A stretch of DNA of 64,000 bases, from the NCBI RefSeq assembly GCF_036634195.1, contig NZ_JAZIFY010000001.1, forward strand, positions 1,560,501-1,624,500. The letters are read 5' to 3'. The stretch is from Streptomyces sp. P9-A4 (GTDB taxonomy: Bacteria; Actinomycetota; Actinomycetes; Streptomycetales; Streptomycetaceae). Shown here one piece after another: positions 53,786-62,538 of the stretch. The stretch's first letter is position 1. Each line of letters starts with the position of its first letter. The notes under the pieces are model-generated. The model ran no database searches, had not been told where the DNA came from, and saw nothing but the letters and a program-made list of their open reading frames with translations. The position numbers were made by a program, and so were the translations under genes.

Positions 53786-54337
53786 TCAGGCCCGGGTGTC
53801 CAGGATCCGCGCCAGCATGAGCCGTCCGTACTCCTCGTCGTACGCGGTACCGGTCAGCAGGCACTGGAGGCAGATGCCGTCCATCAGGGCGACCAGGGCG
53901 CGCGCGGTGACCGGGTCGGTGCGGTGGCCGAGGACGGCGACGACGGTCTCCGTCCATTCGGCGGCGACCGGCCGGAGCGCGGGGCGGCGCAGCGCGGCGA
54001 GGTACAGCTCGTACTCCAGCTCCACCCGGGCGCGGTCGCCGCTCATCCACTCCCCGAGCAGCCGGGCCAGCGCGGCGGCGAGGTCGGTGTCGGGCGCGGC
54101 GAGGGCGGGGCTGTCGCGGAGCAGCCGCCCGAAGCCCTCGTTGGCCTTGCGGAGCGCCTCGACGAGGAGTTCGTCGAGGGAGGCGAAGTGGTACGTGGTC
54201 GAGCCGAGCGGCACGTCCGCCTCTGCGGCCACCGTGCGGTGGCTGAGCCCGGAGAGGCCGGAGCGTCCGACGACCCGGAGGGCGGCGTCGACGATCCGCT
54301 CCCGCCGTTCGGGGTCGTGGCGGCGGGGCCGGGCCAT
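53786..54337 (-). CDS. TetR family regulator of the SMR efflux gene
   Basis: 183 residues. N-terminal helix-turn-helix at about 10-55 ([11 protein letters not shown] then [16 protein letters not shown]) and a TetR_C-like effector domain. Its ATG shares one base with the stop of the SMR gene, so the transporter and its regulator form one operon, the regulator second. The palindrome TGTGTACG-AG-CGTACACA at the SMR start is its likely operator. The longer frame to 54700 is a shadow of the SMR gene. Confidence 0.9.
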   Translation of the reverse strand: MARPRRHDPERRERIVDAALRVVGRSGLSGLSHRTVAAEADVPLGSTTYHFASLDELLVEALRKANEGFGRLLRDSPALAAPDTDLAAALARLLGEWMSGDRARVELEYELYLAALRRPALRPVAAEWTETVVAVLGHRTDPVTARALVALMDGICLQCLLTGTAYDEEYGRLMLARILDTRA

Positions 54338-54657
54338 CAGTGGGCGCCGCCGAGGTTGAGGACGGCGACCCCGGCGATGATGAGGACGATCCCGGCGACC
54401 TTGGCGAGGTTGAGGGTCTCGCCGAGGAAGAGGATGCCGATGGTGGCGACGGCCGCGGTGCCGATGCCGGACCAGATGGCGTACGCGGTGCCGACCTGGA
54501 GGGTCTTGAGCGCCTGGGCGAGGAGCGCGAAGGCGATGAGGTAGCCCGCGCCGGTGACGATCGAGGGCCAGAGCTTGGTGAAGCCCTCGCTGTACTTCAT
54601 GGAGGTGGTGGCGAGTATCTCCGCGGCGATGGCGCCGGCGAGCAGTCCGTAACCCAT
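54337..54657 (-). CDS. Small multidrug resistance (SMR, EmrE/QacE-type) transporter
   Basis: 106 residues, four transmembrane helices. The essential glutamate is in helix 1 (A-I-A-A-E-I-L-A-T-T-S-M-K-Y-S-E-G-F-T), and helix 3/4 carries A-Y-A-I-W-S-G-I-G-T-A-A-V-A-T-I-G and F-L-G-E-T-L-N. It exports quaternary ammonium or guanidinium compounds against protons as a dimer. M-G-Y-G start at 54657, because the alternative six codons upstream fall inside the operator. First gene of the pair with the TetR regulator. Confidence 0.92.
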   Translation of the reverse strand: MGYGLLAGAIAAEILATTSMKYSEGFTKLWPSIVTGAGYLIAFALLAQALKTLQVGTAYAIWSGIGTAAVATIGILFLGETLNLAKVAGIVLIIAGVAVLNLGGAH

Positions 54658-54674
54658 GTGTACGAGCGTACACA
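54657..54674. promoter_or_regulatory. TetR-type operator at the SMR start codon
   Basis: TGTGTACG (54657-54664) and CGTACACA (54667-54674) are perfect 8-bp arms around AG. The palindrome begins at the first base of the SMR start codon, so the transcript must be leaderless or nearly so, or the repressor blocks elongation. Confidence 0.8.
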
Positions 54675-54689
54675 ACGGAGACCGCTACG

Positions 54690-55763
54690 GTGTCCCGCAT
54701 GACGTTTCCCCCAGGGCCGCCGTACGGCTACGGCTACCCGCCTCCGCCCCCGCCGCCCAAGCCCGGCGTGATACCCCTGGCGCCGCTCGGATTCAGCGCG
54801 ATCCTGACCGGCGCCTTCGCGGCCTTCGGCCGCTACTGGAAGCAACTCCTCGGGGTGGCCTCGGTCGCGTACCTCGGCGCCCTGGTGTTCGTCGGGGCGG
54901 CGCTCGGCATCGCGTACGCGGTGGTCCGCGACCGCTTCCCCGCCGTGTTCGACCTGCCCTCCGGTCAGGAACCGCGATGGGACGACGTCCGGCCGCTGCT
55001 CATCGCCTTGGCCTGTGTCTGGCTGGTCGGCGTGATCGCGATCGTCTGCGCCAACGCCGTGGTGGCGGCGGCCTGTCCGGCCGTCGTCCAGGAGGCGGTC
55101 CTCGGCCGGCCGACGACCTTCGGCGCGATCTGGCGGCAGTCCTGGGCCCGGATGCCGGCCGTCTTCGGCACGGTGCTGCTGACGAACCTGGCGCTGCTGA
55201 TCCCGCTGGTCCTCTTCCTCGTGGCCTTCGTCTGGATGTTCGCGACGATGTTCGCGGCCGCGGTCGACTCCTCGGGCGACCCGGAGAGCGGTCTCTGGGT
55301 CGTCCCCCTGGTCGCGGTGGGCGCCGCGCTGCTCGTCACCCCGTTCGCCTTCTGGATCTGGGTGAAGTTCAGCCTGGCCCCGGCGGCGGCGGTGATGGAG
55401 CGTCAGGGCGCGATGGCCTCGATGCGGCGCTCCTCGCACCTGGTCCGCGGCTCCTGGTGGCGTGTCTTCGGCGGCCTCGTGGCGGCCGGGATCATGGCGT
55501 CCGTCGTGGGCATGCTGATCCAGCAGGCCCTGTCCCTGCTGGTCTCGGCCCCGCTGGCGGCCACCGACTTCTCGGGCGACGACTCCGCCACCATGGTGGC
55601 CTCCGTGGTGGTCGTCGTCACCTTCGTGGCCCTCGGCCAGCTGGTCGGCCAGGCGGTCGTCTCGGTCTTCCCGCCGCTGGTCACCGCCCTGCTCTACGTC
55701 GATCAGCGCATCCGCAAGGAGAACCTGGCCCCGGACCTGGCCCGCGCGGCGGGGCTCCTCTAG
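54690..55763 (+). CDS. Membrane protein with Pro-rich N-terminus (six-helix, DUF7847/GlpQ-membrane-domain-like)
   Basis: 357 residues. A Tyr/Pro-rich cytoplasmic start (P-P-G-P-P-Y-G-Y-G-Y then a Pro run) precedes about six helices (about 52-75, 105-130, 153-180, 203-225, 260-285, 295-325). The layout resembles membrane-anchored glycerophosphodiesterase leader domains and the related actinobacterial membrane family, which has no known enzymatic part. GTG at 54690 with CGGAG is used; ATG three codons on is possible. The TAG stop starts copy C of the dispersed repeat. Divergent from the SMR gene. Confidence 0.75.
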   Translation: MSRMTFPPGPPYGYGYPPPPPPPKPGVIPLAPLGFSAILTGAFAAFGRYWKQLLGVASVAYLGALVFVGAALGIAYAVVRDRFPAVFDLPSGQEPRWDDVRPLLIALACVWLVGVIAIVCANAVVAAACPAVVQEAVLGRPTTFGAIWRQSWARMPAVFGTVLLTNLALLIPLVLFLVAFVWMFATMFAAAVDSSGDPESGLWVVPLVAVGAALLVTPFAFWIWVKFSLAPAAAVMERQGAMASMRRSSHLVRGSWWRVFGGLVAAGIMASVVGMLIQQALSLLVSAPLAATDFSGDDSATMVASVVVVVTFVALGQLVGQAVVSVFPPLVTALLYVDQRIRKENLAPDLARAAGLL

Positions 55764-55782
55764 GGCCTGTCGTCACACTCCC
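55762..55782 (+). repeat. Copy C of stop-linked repeat
   Basis: Positions 55762-55782 (21 bp, beginning AGGGCCTGTCGTCACACT) are identical to the reverse complement of 12196-12216; together with the preceding T the word TAGGGCCTGTCGT again starts at a TAG stop codon. Confidence 0.9.
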
Positions 55783-55825
55783 CGTCGTCGCCCGAAGGGC
55801 GGCCCGGCGGGCCTGTGGACACACG

Positions 55826-55856
55826 GAACGGCCGTGCCCCGAAGGGCACGGCCGTT
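55826..55856. terminator. Strong bidirectional terminator before the suf operon end
   Basis: GAACGGCCGTGCCC (55826-55839) and GGGCACGGCCGTTC (55843-55856, with loop bases CGAA/CGA shared) form a perfect 14-bp stem closed by a CGAA tetraloop (arm start at 55844 if the loop is counted as four). It separates the membrane protein gene and the convergent suf operon. Confidence 0.88.
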
Positions 55857-55883
55857 CTCGCTGTCATCCTGCGACCGGACCGG

Positions 55884-56222
55884 TCAGACGTTGAACCCGA
55901 GCGCGCGCAGCTGCTCGCGGCCGTCGTCCGTGATCTTGTCCGGGCCCCACGGAGGCATCCAGACCCAGTTGATCTTCAGTTCGTTGACGATGCCGTCCGT
56001 CGCGGACTTCGCCTGGTCCTCGATCACATCGGTCAGCGGGCAGGCCGCCGACGTCAGGGTCATGTCCAGCGTCGCGACGTTCGAGTCGTCGATGTGGATG
56101 CCGTAGATCAGGCCCAGGTTGACGACGTCGATGCCCAGCTCGGGGTCGACGACGTCGTACAGCGCCTCACGGACTTCTTCCTCGGAGGCCGGCTTCATGG
56201 TGGCCTCGGCGTTCTCGGTCAT
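55884..56222 (-). CDS. SufT-like MIP18/DUF59 iron-sulfur assembly factor
   Basis: 112 residues of the MIP18/PaaD-like family: V-V-D-P-E-L-G-I-D-V-V-N-L-G-L-I-Y (about 24-40) is the signature, with the reactive Cys in S-A-A-C-P-L (about 61) and M-P-P-W-G-P-D-K-I-T near the end. It assists maturation of [4Fe-4S] proteins. Last gene of the suf operon; its ATG overlaps the sufU stop. Length normal for the family. Confidence 0.9.
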   Translation of the reverse strand: MTENAEATMKPASEEEVREALYDVVDPELGIDVVNLGLIYGIHIDDSNVATLDMTLTSAACPLTDVIEDQAKSATDGIVNELKINWVWMPPWGPDKITDDGREQLRALGFNV

Positions 56223-56689
56223 GCCGACTTCCTCACAGACTTCTGGTCGTCCCCGAGCGCCTGGGCGGTCGCGTCCTTCCACGCCATCCAGCTGAGCAGG
56301 GCGCACTTCACACGGGCCGGGTACTTGGAGACCCCGGCGAACGCGACGGCGTCCTCCAGGATCTCCTCCATCGCGTCGTCCGGCTCCAGCCGGCCCTTGG
56401 ACTGCATCAGTTCCAGGAAGGTGCCCTGGATCTTCTGCGCCTCGGCCAGCTCCTTGCCGACGAGCAGCTCGTTGAGCACGGACGCCGAGGCCTGGCTGAT
56501 GGAGCAGCCCTGGCCCTCGTACGACACGTCCTCGATGCGCGTGCCGTCGTACTTCACGCGGAGCGTGATCTCGTCGCCGCACGTCGGGTTGACGTGGTGC
56601 ACCTCGGCGTCGCCGTCCCGAAGACCGCGCCCGTGCGGGTGCTTGTAGTGGTCCAGGATGACGTCCTGGTACATCGAATCCAGCTTCAC
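56219..56689 (-). CDS. sufU: Iron-sulfur assembly scaffold / zinc-dependent sulfurtransferase
   Basis: 156 residues, IscU-like. Zinc ligands C37 and D39 (N-P-T-C-G-D), C62 (G-Q-G-C-S-I-S) and C129 (R-V-K-C-A-L) are all present, as is the insertion between the second and third Cys that marks SufU. It accepts persulfide sulfur from SufS. Eight bases separate its ATG from the sufS stop; its stop overlaps the next start. Actinobacteria use SufU in place of SufE. Confidence 0.95.
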   Translation of the reverse strand: MKLDSMYQDVILDHYKHPHGRGLRDGDAEVHHVNPTCGDEITLRVKYDGTRIEDVSYEGQGCSISQASASVLNELLVGKELAEAQKIQGTFLELMQSKGRLEPDDAMEEILEDAVAFAGVSKYPARVKCALLSWMAWKDATAQALGDDQKSVRKSA

Positions 56690-56697
56690 GACATCCC

Positions 56698-57966
56698 CTA
56701 GCCGAAGAAGTTCCGTACGTGCTCCAGACCCGCGACCAGGGCGTCGACCTCGGCCGGGGTGGAATACAGATAGAACGACGCTCGCGTGGTCGCAGGAATT
56801 CCGTAGCGGAGGCAGACCGGCCGCGCGCAGTGGTGGCCGACCCGGACCGCGATGCCCTCCTCGTCGAGGACCTGGCCCACGTCGTGCGGGTGGATGTCAC
56901 CGAGCGTGAAGGAGATCGCCGCGCCGCGGTCCTCGGCCGTGGTGGGGCCGATGATCCGCAGGTCCGGGACCTCCTGGAGGCGCCGGACGGCGTACTCGGT
57001 GATCGCGTGCTCGTGGCGCGCGATGTTCTCCATGCCGATCGCCGACAGGTAGTCCACGGCCGCGCCGAGGCCGACGGCCTGGGCGATCGGGGGCGTACCC
57101 GCCTCGAACTTGTGCGGGGCCGGCGCGTACGTCGAGGAGTGCATCGACACGGTCTCGATCATCTCGCCGCCGCCGAGGAACGGGGGCAGGTCCTCCAGGA
57201 GTTCCTGCCGTCCCCACAGCACGCCGATGCCGGTCGGACCGCACATCTTGTGGCCGGTGAAGGCCACGAAGTCGGCCTGGAGCGCCTGCACGTCCAGGAC
57301 CATGTGCGGGGCCGCCTGGGAGGCGTCGATGCAGACGAGCGCACCGACCTCCTGGGCGCGACGGATGATCGTCTCCACCGGGTTGATCGTGCCCAGCAGG
57401 TTCGAGACCAGCGTGAACGAGACGATCTTGGTCTTCTCGGTGATGACCTCCTCGATGTTCGAGAGGTCGAGACGGCCGTCGTCGGTGAGGCCGAACCACT
57501 TCAGCTTCGCGCCCGTGCGCTGCGAGAGCAGCTGCCACGGCACGATGTTGGAGTGGTGCTCCATCTCCGTGATCGCGATCTCGGTCTCGTGGTCCACGCG
57601 GTAGGGCTCGTCGGCCCAGCCCAGCATGTTGGCCACGAGGTTGAGCGACTCGGAGGCGTTCTTGGTGAAGATCACCTCGTCGCGGCTCGGCGCGTTGATG
57701 AAGGCCGCGACCTTGTCACGGGCGCCCTCGTACAGCGCCGTCGCCTCCTCGGCGACCGTGTAGACGCCACGGTGCACATTGGCGTTGTGACGCTCGTAGT
57801 ACGTGGTGAGCGCGTCGAGGACCTGCCGCGGCTTCTGCGAGGTCGCCGCGGAGTCGAGGTACACGATCTTCTTGCCGTCGTGGACCACGCGATCCAGGAG
57901 CGGGAAGTCCTTGCGGATCGCCTCGGTGTCGAGGAGGCCGGAGAGCCCCTGATGGGCAGAAGTCAC
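56698..57966 (-). CDS. sufS: Cysteine desulfurase (SufS-type, group II)
   Basis: 422 residues. PLP lysine K240 in F-T-G-H-K-M-C-G-P-T, aspartate in V-C-I-D-A-S-Q, and catalytic C380 in V-G-H-H-C-A-R-P-V-C-L, in the short extended lobe typical of SufS. It takes sulfur from cysteine and passes it to SufU. GTG start overlaps the sufC stop by 4 bases, so translation is coupled. Confidence 0.95.
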   Translation of the reverse strand: MTSAHQGLSGLLDTEAIRKDFPLLDRVVHDGKKIVYLDSAATSQKPRQVLDALTTYYERHNANVHRGVYTVAEEATALYEGARDKVAAFINAPSRDEVIFTKNASESLNLVANMLGWADEPYRVDHETEIAITEMEHHSNIVPWQLLSQRTGAKLKWFGLTDDGRLDLSNIEEVITEKTKIVSFTLVSNLLGTINPVETIIRRAQEVGALVCIDASQAAPHMVLDVQALQADFVAFTGHKMCGPTGIGVLWGRQELLEDLPPFLGGGEMIETVSMHSSTYAPAPHKFEAGTPPIAQAVGLGAAVDYLSAIGMENIARHEHAITEYAVRRLQEVPDLRIIGPTTAEDRGAAISFTLGDIHPHDVGQVLDEEGIAVRVGHHCARPVCLRYGIPATTRASFYLYSTPAEVDALVAGLEHVRNFFG

Positions 57967-58727
57967 GCGGACGCGCCACCCTTCACGTACTTGTCGTAGC
58001 CCTCGTTCTCCAGCTGGTCGGCGAGCTCGGCGCCGCCGGACTCGACGATGCGGCCGTTCGCGAACACGTGCACGAAGTCGGGCTTGATGTAGCGCAGGAT
58101 CCGCGTGTAGTGCGTGATCAGCAGGGTGCCGACCTCGCCGCTCTCGCGGACGCGGTTGACGCCCTCGGAGACGATGCGCAGGGCGTCGACGTCGAGGCCG
58201 GAGTCGGTCTCGTCGAGGATCGCGATCTTCGGCTTGAGGAGCTCCAGCTGGAGGATCTCGTGGCGCTTCTTCTCACCGCCGGAGAAGCCCTCGTTGACGT
58301 TGCGCTCGGCGAAGGCCGGGTCCATCTGGAGCTGTTCCATCGCGGACTTGACCTCCTTCACCCAGGTGCGCAGCTTGGGCGCCTCGCCGCGGACGGCGGT
58401 GGCGGAGGTGCGCAGGAAGTTGGAGACCGAGACACCGGGGACCTCGACCGGGTACTGCATGGCGAGGAAGACGCCGGCACGGGCGCGCTCGTCGACCGAC
58501 ATCTCCAGGACGTCCTCACCGTCGAGGGTGACGGTGCCGCCGGTGATCGAGTACTTCGGGTGACCGGCGAGGGAGTAGGCCAGGGTCGACTTGCCGGAGC
58601 CGTTGGGGCCCATGACGGCGTGGGTCTCGCCCTGCTTGATGGTCAGGTCGACGCCCTTGAGGATCTCGCGGGGGCCGTTCTCCGCCTCGACGGAGACGTG
58701 CAGGTCGTGGATTTCAAGCGTTGCCAT
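57963..58727 (-). CDS. sufC: SufC iron-sulfur assembly ATPase
   Basis: 254 residues, ABC-type ATPase without membrane domain. Walker A G-P-N-G-S-G-K-S-T at 40-48, signature F-S-G-G-E-K-K-R near 150, Walker B L-D-E-T-D-S-G-L-D. It drives the conformational change of the SufB-SufD scaffold. The start is M-A-T-L-E-I-H-D; the upstream frame to 58766 lies over the Rieske gene's end. Eight bases separate it from the Rieske stop. Confidence 0.95.
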   Translation of the reverse strand: MATLEIHDLHVSVEAENGPREILKGVDLTIKQGETHAVMGPNGSGKSTLAYSLAGHPKYSITGGTVTLDGEDVLEMSVDERARAGVFLAMQYPVEVPGVSVSNFLRTSATAVRGEAPKLRTWVKEVKSAMEQLQMDPAFAERNVNEGFSGGEKKRHEILQLELLKPKIAILDETDSGLDVDALRIVSEGVNRVRESGEVGTLLITHYTRILRYIKPDFVHVFANGRIVESGGAELADQLENEGYDKYVKGGASA

Positions 58728-58734
58728 GGGTGAC

Positions 58735-59052
58735 TCAGGACTCCTGGGTGACGGAGACGAGCACATCGTCCCCTTCGATCTTTACGGGGTATACGGGGAC
58801 GGGACGCGTCGCGGGAAGGCCGGAGGGCTTGCCGCTGCGCAGGTCGAAGCTGGAGCCGTGCAGCCAGCACTCGATCGCGCAGTCCTCGACCTCGCCCTCC
58901 GAGAGGGAGACGTTCGCGTGCGAGCAGATGTCGTTGATCGCGAACACCTCGCCCTCGGTGTGCACGACCGACACCGGCGTGCCGTCGACCTCGACCCGCT
59001 TCGGGGTGTCGGCCTCCAGCTCGCTCAGCGCGCAGACTCGGACGAAGGCCAT
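58735..59052 (-). CDS. Rieske [2Fe-2S] protein of the suf operon
   Basis: 105 residues. The cluster ligands are C43-S-H45 and C62-W-L-H65-G, the standard Rieske pattern of dioxygenase-type ferredoxins. In actinobacterial suf operons this gene sits between sufD and sufC; it may feed electrons into cluster assembly or be a client. ATG shares a base with the sufD stop (59052). Confidence 0.93.
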   Translation of the reverse strand: MAFVRVCALSELEADTPKRVEVDGTPVSVVHTEGEVFAINDICSHANVSLSEGEVEDCAIECWLHGSSFDLRSGKPSGLPATRPVPVYPVKIEGDDVLVSVTQES

Positions 59053-60236
59053 CAGACGGAGGCCTCCAGCTCGGCCTCGATCTTGGCGAGGAGTCGCTCC
59101 TGGACGTCCGGCAGACCGATCTGCTGGACGAGTTCCGCGAAGAAGCCGCGGACGACGAGGCGGCGGGCCTCAGTCTCCGGGATGCCGCGGGACATCAGGT
59201 AGAAGAGCTGCTCGTCGTCGAAACGGCCGGTGGCCGAGGCGTGACCGGCACCGGCGATCTCGCCGGTCTCGATCTCCAGGTTCGGTACGGAGTCGACCCG
59301 GGCACCGTCCGTGAGGACCAGGTTCCGGTTGAGCTCGTACGTGTCGGTGCCCTCGGCGGCGGCCTGGATGAGCACGTCGCCGATCCAGACGGCGTGCGCG
59401 TCCTGGCCCTGCAGCGCGCCCTTGTAGGCCACGTTGGACTTGCAGTGCGGAGTGTTGTGGTTGACCAGGAGGCGGTGCTCCTGGTGCTGGCCGGCGTCCG
59501 TGAAGTACAGGCCGAGCAGCTCCGCCTCGCCGCCGGGGGCCGCGTAGGACACCCGGGGGTGGAGGCGGACGACGTCGCCGCCGAAGGTGACGACGACGGA
59601 CTTGAAGGAGGCGTCGCGGCCGATCAGGGCGTTGTGCTGGGCGACGTGGACGGCCTTCTCGTCCCAGTCCTGGACGGAGACGACCGTCAGCTTGGCGCCG
59701 TCGCCGAGGACGTAGTCGACGTTGGCGGCGAGCACGGCGTCACCGGTGTGGTCCATGACCACGACGGCCTCGGCGAAGGCGCCGAGTTCGATCACCTGGT
59801 GGCCGAAGGCGGTGCCGCCCTGGCCCTGCACGGTGATGCGGATCGGCTCGGCGAGGACGGTCTCCTTGCCGACGGTGACGACCGAGGCCTTCTCGAAGGA
59901 GGAGTACGCCTGCGCGGCGACGCGGTCGACGGGCGTGCCGGCCTTGCCGAGGCGCTCGTCCTCGCGTCCGACGGTCTCCACGGTGACGCCCTCGGGGGCC
60001 TCGATCTCGACCTTGACGCCCTCGCCGGAGGCGACGGCGGTGCCGTCGTGGAGTCCGCGGAGGCGGGCGAGCGGGGTGAACCGCCACTCCTCCTCGCGGC
60101 CGTGCGGGACGGGGAAGTCCGCGACGTCGAAGGACGGGGGCGCGCTCATGCGCGTGGCGACGGTGGACTCGGCGGCCACCGCGATCGAGCCGGCGGTGGT
60201 GGAGCCCGCCGGGATGTTCTGCTGAGCCTCAGCCAT
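59052..60236 (-). CDS. sufD: SufD scaffold subunit
   Basis: 394 residues. Beta-helix core of the SufB/SufD family at about 110-370, with H-N-T-P-H-C-K-S-N-V-A-Y-K-G and the late M-S-R-G-I-P-E-T-E-A-R-R-L-V-V-R-G-F-F-A-E. Forms SufBC2D with SufB and SufC, where clusters are built. ATG at 60236; 61 bp from sufB. Length is ordinary. Confidence 0.95.
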   Translation of the reverse strand: MAEAQQNIPAGSTTAGSIAVAAESTVATRMSAPPSFDVADFPVPHGREEEWRFTPLARLRGLHDGTAVASGEGVKVEIEAPEGVTVETVGREDERLGKAGTPVDRVAAQAYSSFEKASVVTVGKETVLAEPIRITVQGQGGTAFGHQVIELGAFAEAVVVMDHTGDAVLAANVDYVLGDGAKLTVVSVQDWDEKAVHVAQHNALIGRDASFKSVVVTFGGDVVRLHPRVSYAAPGGEAELLGLYFTDAGQHQEHRLLVNHNTPHCKSNVAYKGALQGQDAHAVWIGDVLIQAAAEGTDTYELNRNLVLTDGARVDSVPNLEIETGEIAGAGHASATGRFDDEQLFYLMSRGIPETEARRLVVRGFFAELVQQIGLPDVQERLLAKIEAELEASV

Positions 60237-60297
60237 GGCTGTCGTGTTGCTCTCTTCCTGCGTACGTGTGAGTCGGTCGCTGCTGGTGCGGTGGCTG

Positions 60298-61713
60298 TTA
60301 GCCGACCGCGCCTTCCATCTGCAGCTCGATCAGCCGGTTGAGCTCCAGGGCGTACTCCATCGGGAGTTCCTTGGCGATGGGCTCGACGAAGCCACGGACG
60401 ATCATCGCCATGGCCTCGAACTCGGTGAGGCCGCGGCTCATCAGGTAGAAGAGCTGGTCCTCGGAGACCTTGGAGACGGTGGCCTCGTGGCCCATGGAGA
60501 CGTCGTCCTCGCGCACGTCCACGTAGGGGTACGTGTCCGAGCGGGAGATCGTGTCGACGAGCAGCGCGTCGCAGAGCACGTTGGACTTGGCGCCCGGGGC
60601 ACCCTCGCCGATCTCGATGAGACCGCGGTAGGAGGTGCGGCCGCCACCTCGCGCCACCGACTTGGAGACGATGTTGGAGGAGGTGTTCGGGGCCATGTGG
60701 ACCATCTTGGCGCCGGCGTCCTGGTGCTGGCCCTCGCCCGCGAAGGCGATGGACAGGGTCTCGCCCTTGGCGTGCTCGCCCATGAGGTAGACGGCCGGGT
60801 ACTTCATGGTGACCTTGGAGCCGATGTTGCCGTCGACCCACTCCATGGTGGCGCCCTCGTAGGCGACGGCGCGCTTGGTCACCAGGTTGTAGACGTTGTT
60901 CGACCAGTTCTGGATGGTCGTGTAGCGGCAGCGGCCGCCCTTCTTGACGATGATCTCGACGACGGCGCTGTGCAGCGAGTCCGAGGAGTAGATCGGGGCG
61001 GTGCAGCCCTCGACGTAGTGGACGTAGGCGTCCTCGTCGACGATGATCAGCGTCCGCTCGAACTGGCCCATGTTCTCCGTGTTGATACGGAAGTAGGCCT
61101 GGAGCGGGATCTCGACGTGCACGCCCTTCGGCACGTAGATGAACGAGCCGCCGGACCAGACGGCCGTGTTCAGGGAGGCGAACTTGTTGTCGCCGACCGG
61201 GATGACCGTGCCGAAGTACTCGCGGAAGAGCTCCTCGTGCTCCTTCAGCGCGGTGTCGGTGTCGACGAAGATGACGCCCTGCTCCTCCAGGTCCTCGCGG
61301 ATCTGGTGGTAGACGACCTCGGACTCGTACTGGGCGGCGACACCGGCGACGAGGCGCTGCTTCTCGGCCTCGGGGATGCCGAGCCTGTCGTACGTGTTCT
61401 TGATGTCCTCCGGCAGGTCCTCCCAGGACTCGGCCTGCTTCTCGGTGGACCGCACGAAGTACTTGATGTTGTCGAAGTCGATGCCGGAGAGGTCCGAGCC
61501 CCAGGTGGGCATGGGCTTCTTGCCGAAGAGCCGGAGACCCTTGAGACGCAGCTTCAGCATCCACTCGGGCTCGTTCTTCTTCGAGGAGATGTCGCGGACG
61601 ACGTCCTCGTTCAGACCGCGCTTGGCGGTGGCACCGGCGGTGTCGGAGTCGGCCCAGCCGTACTCGTACCGACCCAGGCCCTCGAGCTCGGGGTGGCTGA
61701 TCTCGGTGGTCAT
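60298..61713 (-). CDS. sufB: SufB scaffold subunit
   Basis: 471 residues with the conserved SufB blocks: N-terminal Y-G-W-A-D-S-D (about 18-24), [12 protein letters not shown], the cluster-linked V-E-G-C-T-A-P region, and the C-terminal [18 protein letters not shown]. It holds the nascent cluster and receives sulfur from SufU. ATG overlaps the sufR stop by 4 bases, so the operon reads sufR-sufB-sufD-Rieske-sufC-sufS-sufU-sufT. Confidence 0.96.
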   Translation of the reverse strand: MTTEISHPELEGLGRYEYGWADSDTAGATAKRGLNEDVVRDISSKKNEPEWMLKLRLKGLRLFGKKPMPTWGSDLSGIDFDNIKYFVRSTEKQAESWEDLPEDIKNTYDRLGIPEAEKQRLVAGVAAQYESEVVYHQIREDLEEQGVIFVDTDTALKEHEELFREYFGTVIPVGDNKFASLNTAVWSGGSFIYVPKGVHVEIPLQAYFRINTENMGQFERTLIIVDEDAYVHYVEGCTAPIYSSDSLHSAVVEIIVKKGGRCRYTTIQNWSNNVYNLVTKRAVAYEGATMEWVDGNIGSKVTMKYPAVYLMGEHAKGETLSIAFAGEGQHQDAGAKMVHMAPNTSSNIVSKSVARGGGRTSYRGLIEIGEGAPGAKSNVLCDALLVDTISRSDTYPYVDVREDDVSMGHEATVSKVSEDQLFYLMSRGLTEFEAMAMIVRGFVEPIAKELPMEYALELNRLIELQMEGAVG

Positions 61714-62435
61714 GCGGGGTTCCTCCCGGCCGTGCTTGCGGATGCTGATTCGGTGGTCTGTGGAGCGCTGTGCGGGATGAACGTGGTGCAGACGCCGTCA
61801 CCATGCGCGATGGTGGCCAGACGCTGGACGTGCGTTCCCAGGAGGCGGGAGAAGAACTCCGTCTCCGCCTCGCACAGCTGTGGGTACTGCTCGGCGACGT
61901 GGGCCACCGGGCAGTGGTGCTGGCAGAGCTGCTCGCCGACCGGCGCGTTCCGCGCAGTGGCAGCGTACCCGTCCGCGCTCAGGGCCTTGGCGAGCGCCTC
62001 GGCCCGCCGCTCGGGCTCGGCCGCGTCCACGGCCTCGCGGTAGGCCTCGGACTGGGACTCGATGCGGTCGCGGGCGAAGGCGGCCACGGCCGCCTCCCCT
62101 CCGGCGTTGCGCTCGATCCAGCGCAGCGCCTCGACGGCGAGCGAGTCGTAGGACTGGTCGAAGGCGTCCCGGCCGCAGTCGGTGAGCGCGAAGACCTTGG
62201 CGGGGCGGCCACGGGTGCGGGTCCCGTAGACACGCTTCTCGCGGGCCTCCACGACCGTGTCGGCGACGAGCGAGTCGAGGTGGCGGCGGACGGCGGCCTG
62301 GGTGAGACCCAGCCGCCCGGCCAGATCGGCGACGGTCGAGGGACCGTGGTCCAGGATCGACCGCGCGACCCGGTTGCGCGTCGAACGCTCTCGGGTCGCG
62401 AGTTCCTCCACGGGAGCCGCGCCAACGTTTTTCAC
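61710..62435 (-). CDS. sufR: SufR iron-sulfur-sensing repressor
   Basis: 241 residues: winged helix at about 15-85 ([24 protein letters not shown]) and a C-terminal cluster-binding part with C171-Q-H-H-C175, C188 and C216. The 13- and 28-residue spacings from C175 to C188 to C216 are those of SufR proteins that carry a [4Fe-4S] cluster and repress suf when clusters are plentiful. GTG start; the operator CAAC-N6-GTTG begins at the last base read of that codon. First gene of the operon. Confidence 0.94.
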   Translation of the reverse strand: MKNVGAAPVEELATRERSTRNRVARSILDHGPSTVADLAGRLGLTQAAVRRHLDSLVADTVVEAREKRVYGTRTRGRPAKVFALTDCGRDAFDQSYDSLAVEALRWIERNAGGEAAVAAFARDRIESQSEAYREAVDAAEPERRAEALAKALSADGYAATARNAPVGEQLCQHHCPVAHVAEQYPQLCEAETEFFSRLLGTHVQRLATIAHGDGVCTTFIPHSAPQTTESASASTAGRNPA

Positions 62436-62448
62436 AACGCCATTGTTG
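62435..62448. promoter_or_regulatory. SufR operator CAAC-N6-GTTG
   Basis: CAACGCCATTGTTG matches the CAAC-N6-GTTG inverted repeat described for cyanobacterial SufR, in arm sequence and spacing. It abuts the sufR GTG, so repression would fall on the transcription start and the mRNA probably has little or no leader. Confidence 0.85.
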
Positions 62449-62507
62449 CGTAATTAATCTCGGACTGACAAGCCGCACCGCCCGAGGGGGCGGTGCCATG
62501 CATCACT

Positions 62508-62524
62508 CAGGTAAGGCTTACCTG
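62508..62524. promoter_or_regulatory. Iron box (DmdR1/IdeR-type palindrome)
   Basis: CAGGTAAGGCTTACCTG is a perfect 17-bp palindrome; aligned with the 19-bp DtxR/IdeR consensus (TTAGGTTAGGCTAACCTAA) 14 positions agree, including A-G-G-T and A-C-C-T. It lies 73 bp upstream of the sufR start and 15 bp from the 3' end of a small minus-strand gene. Confidence 0.75.
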
Positions 62525-62538
62525 GCCTGCGGAAACGA

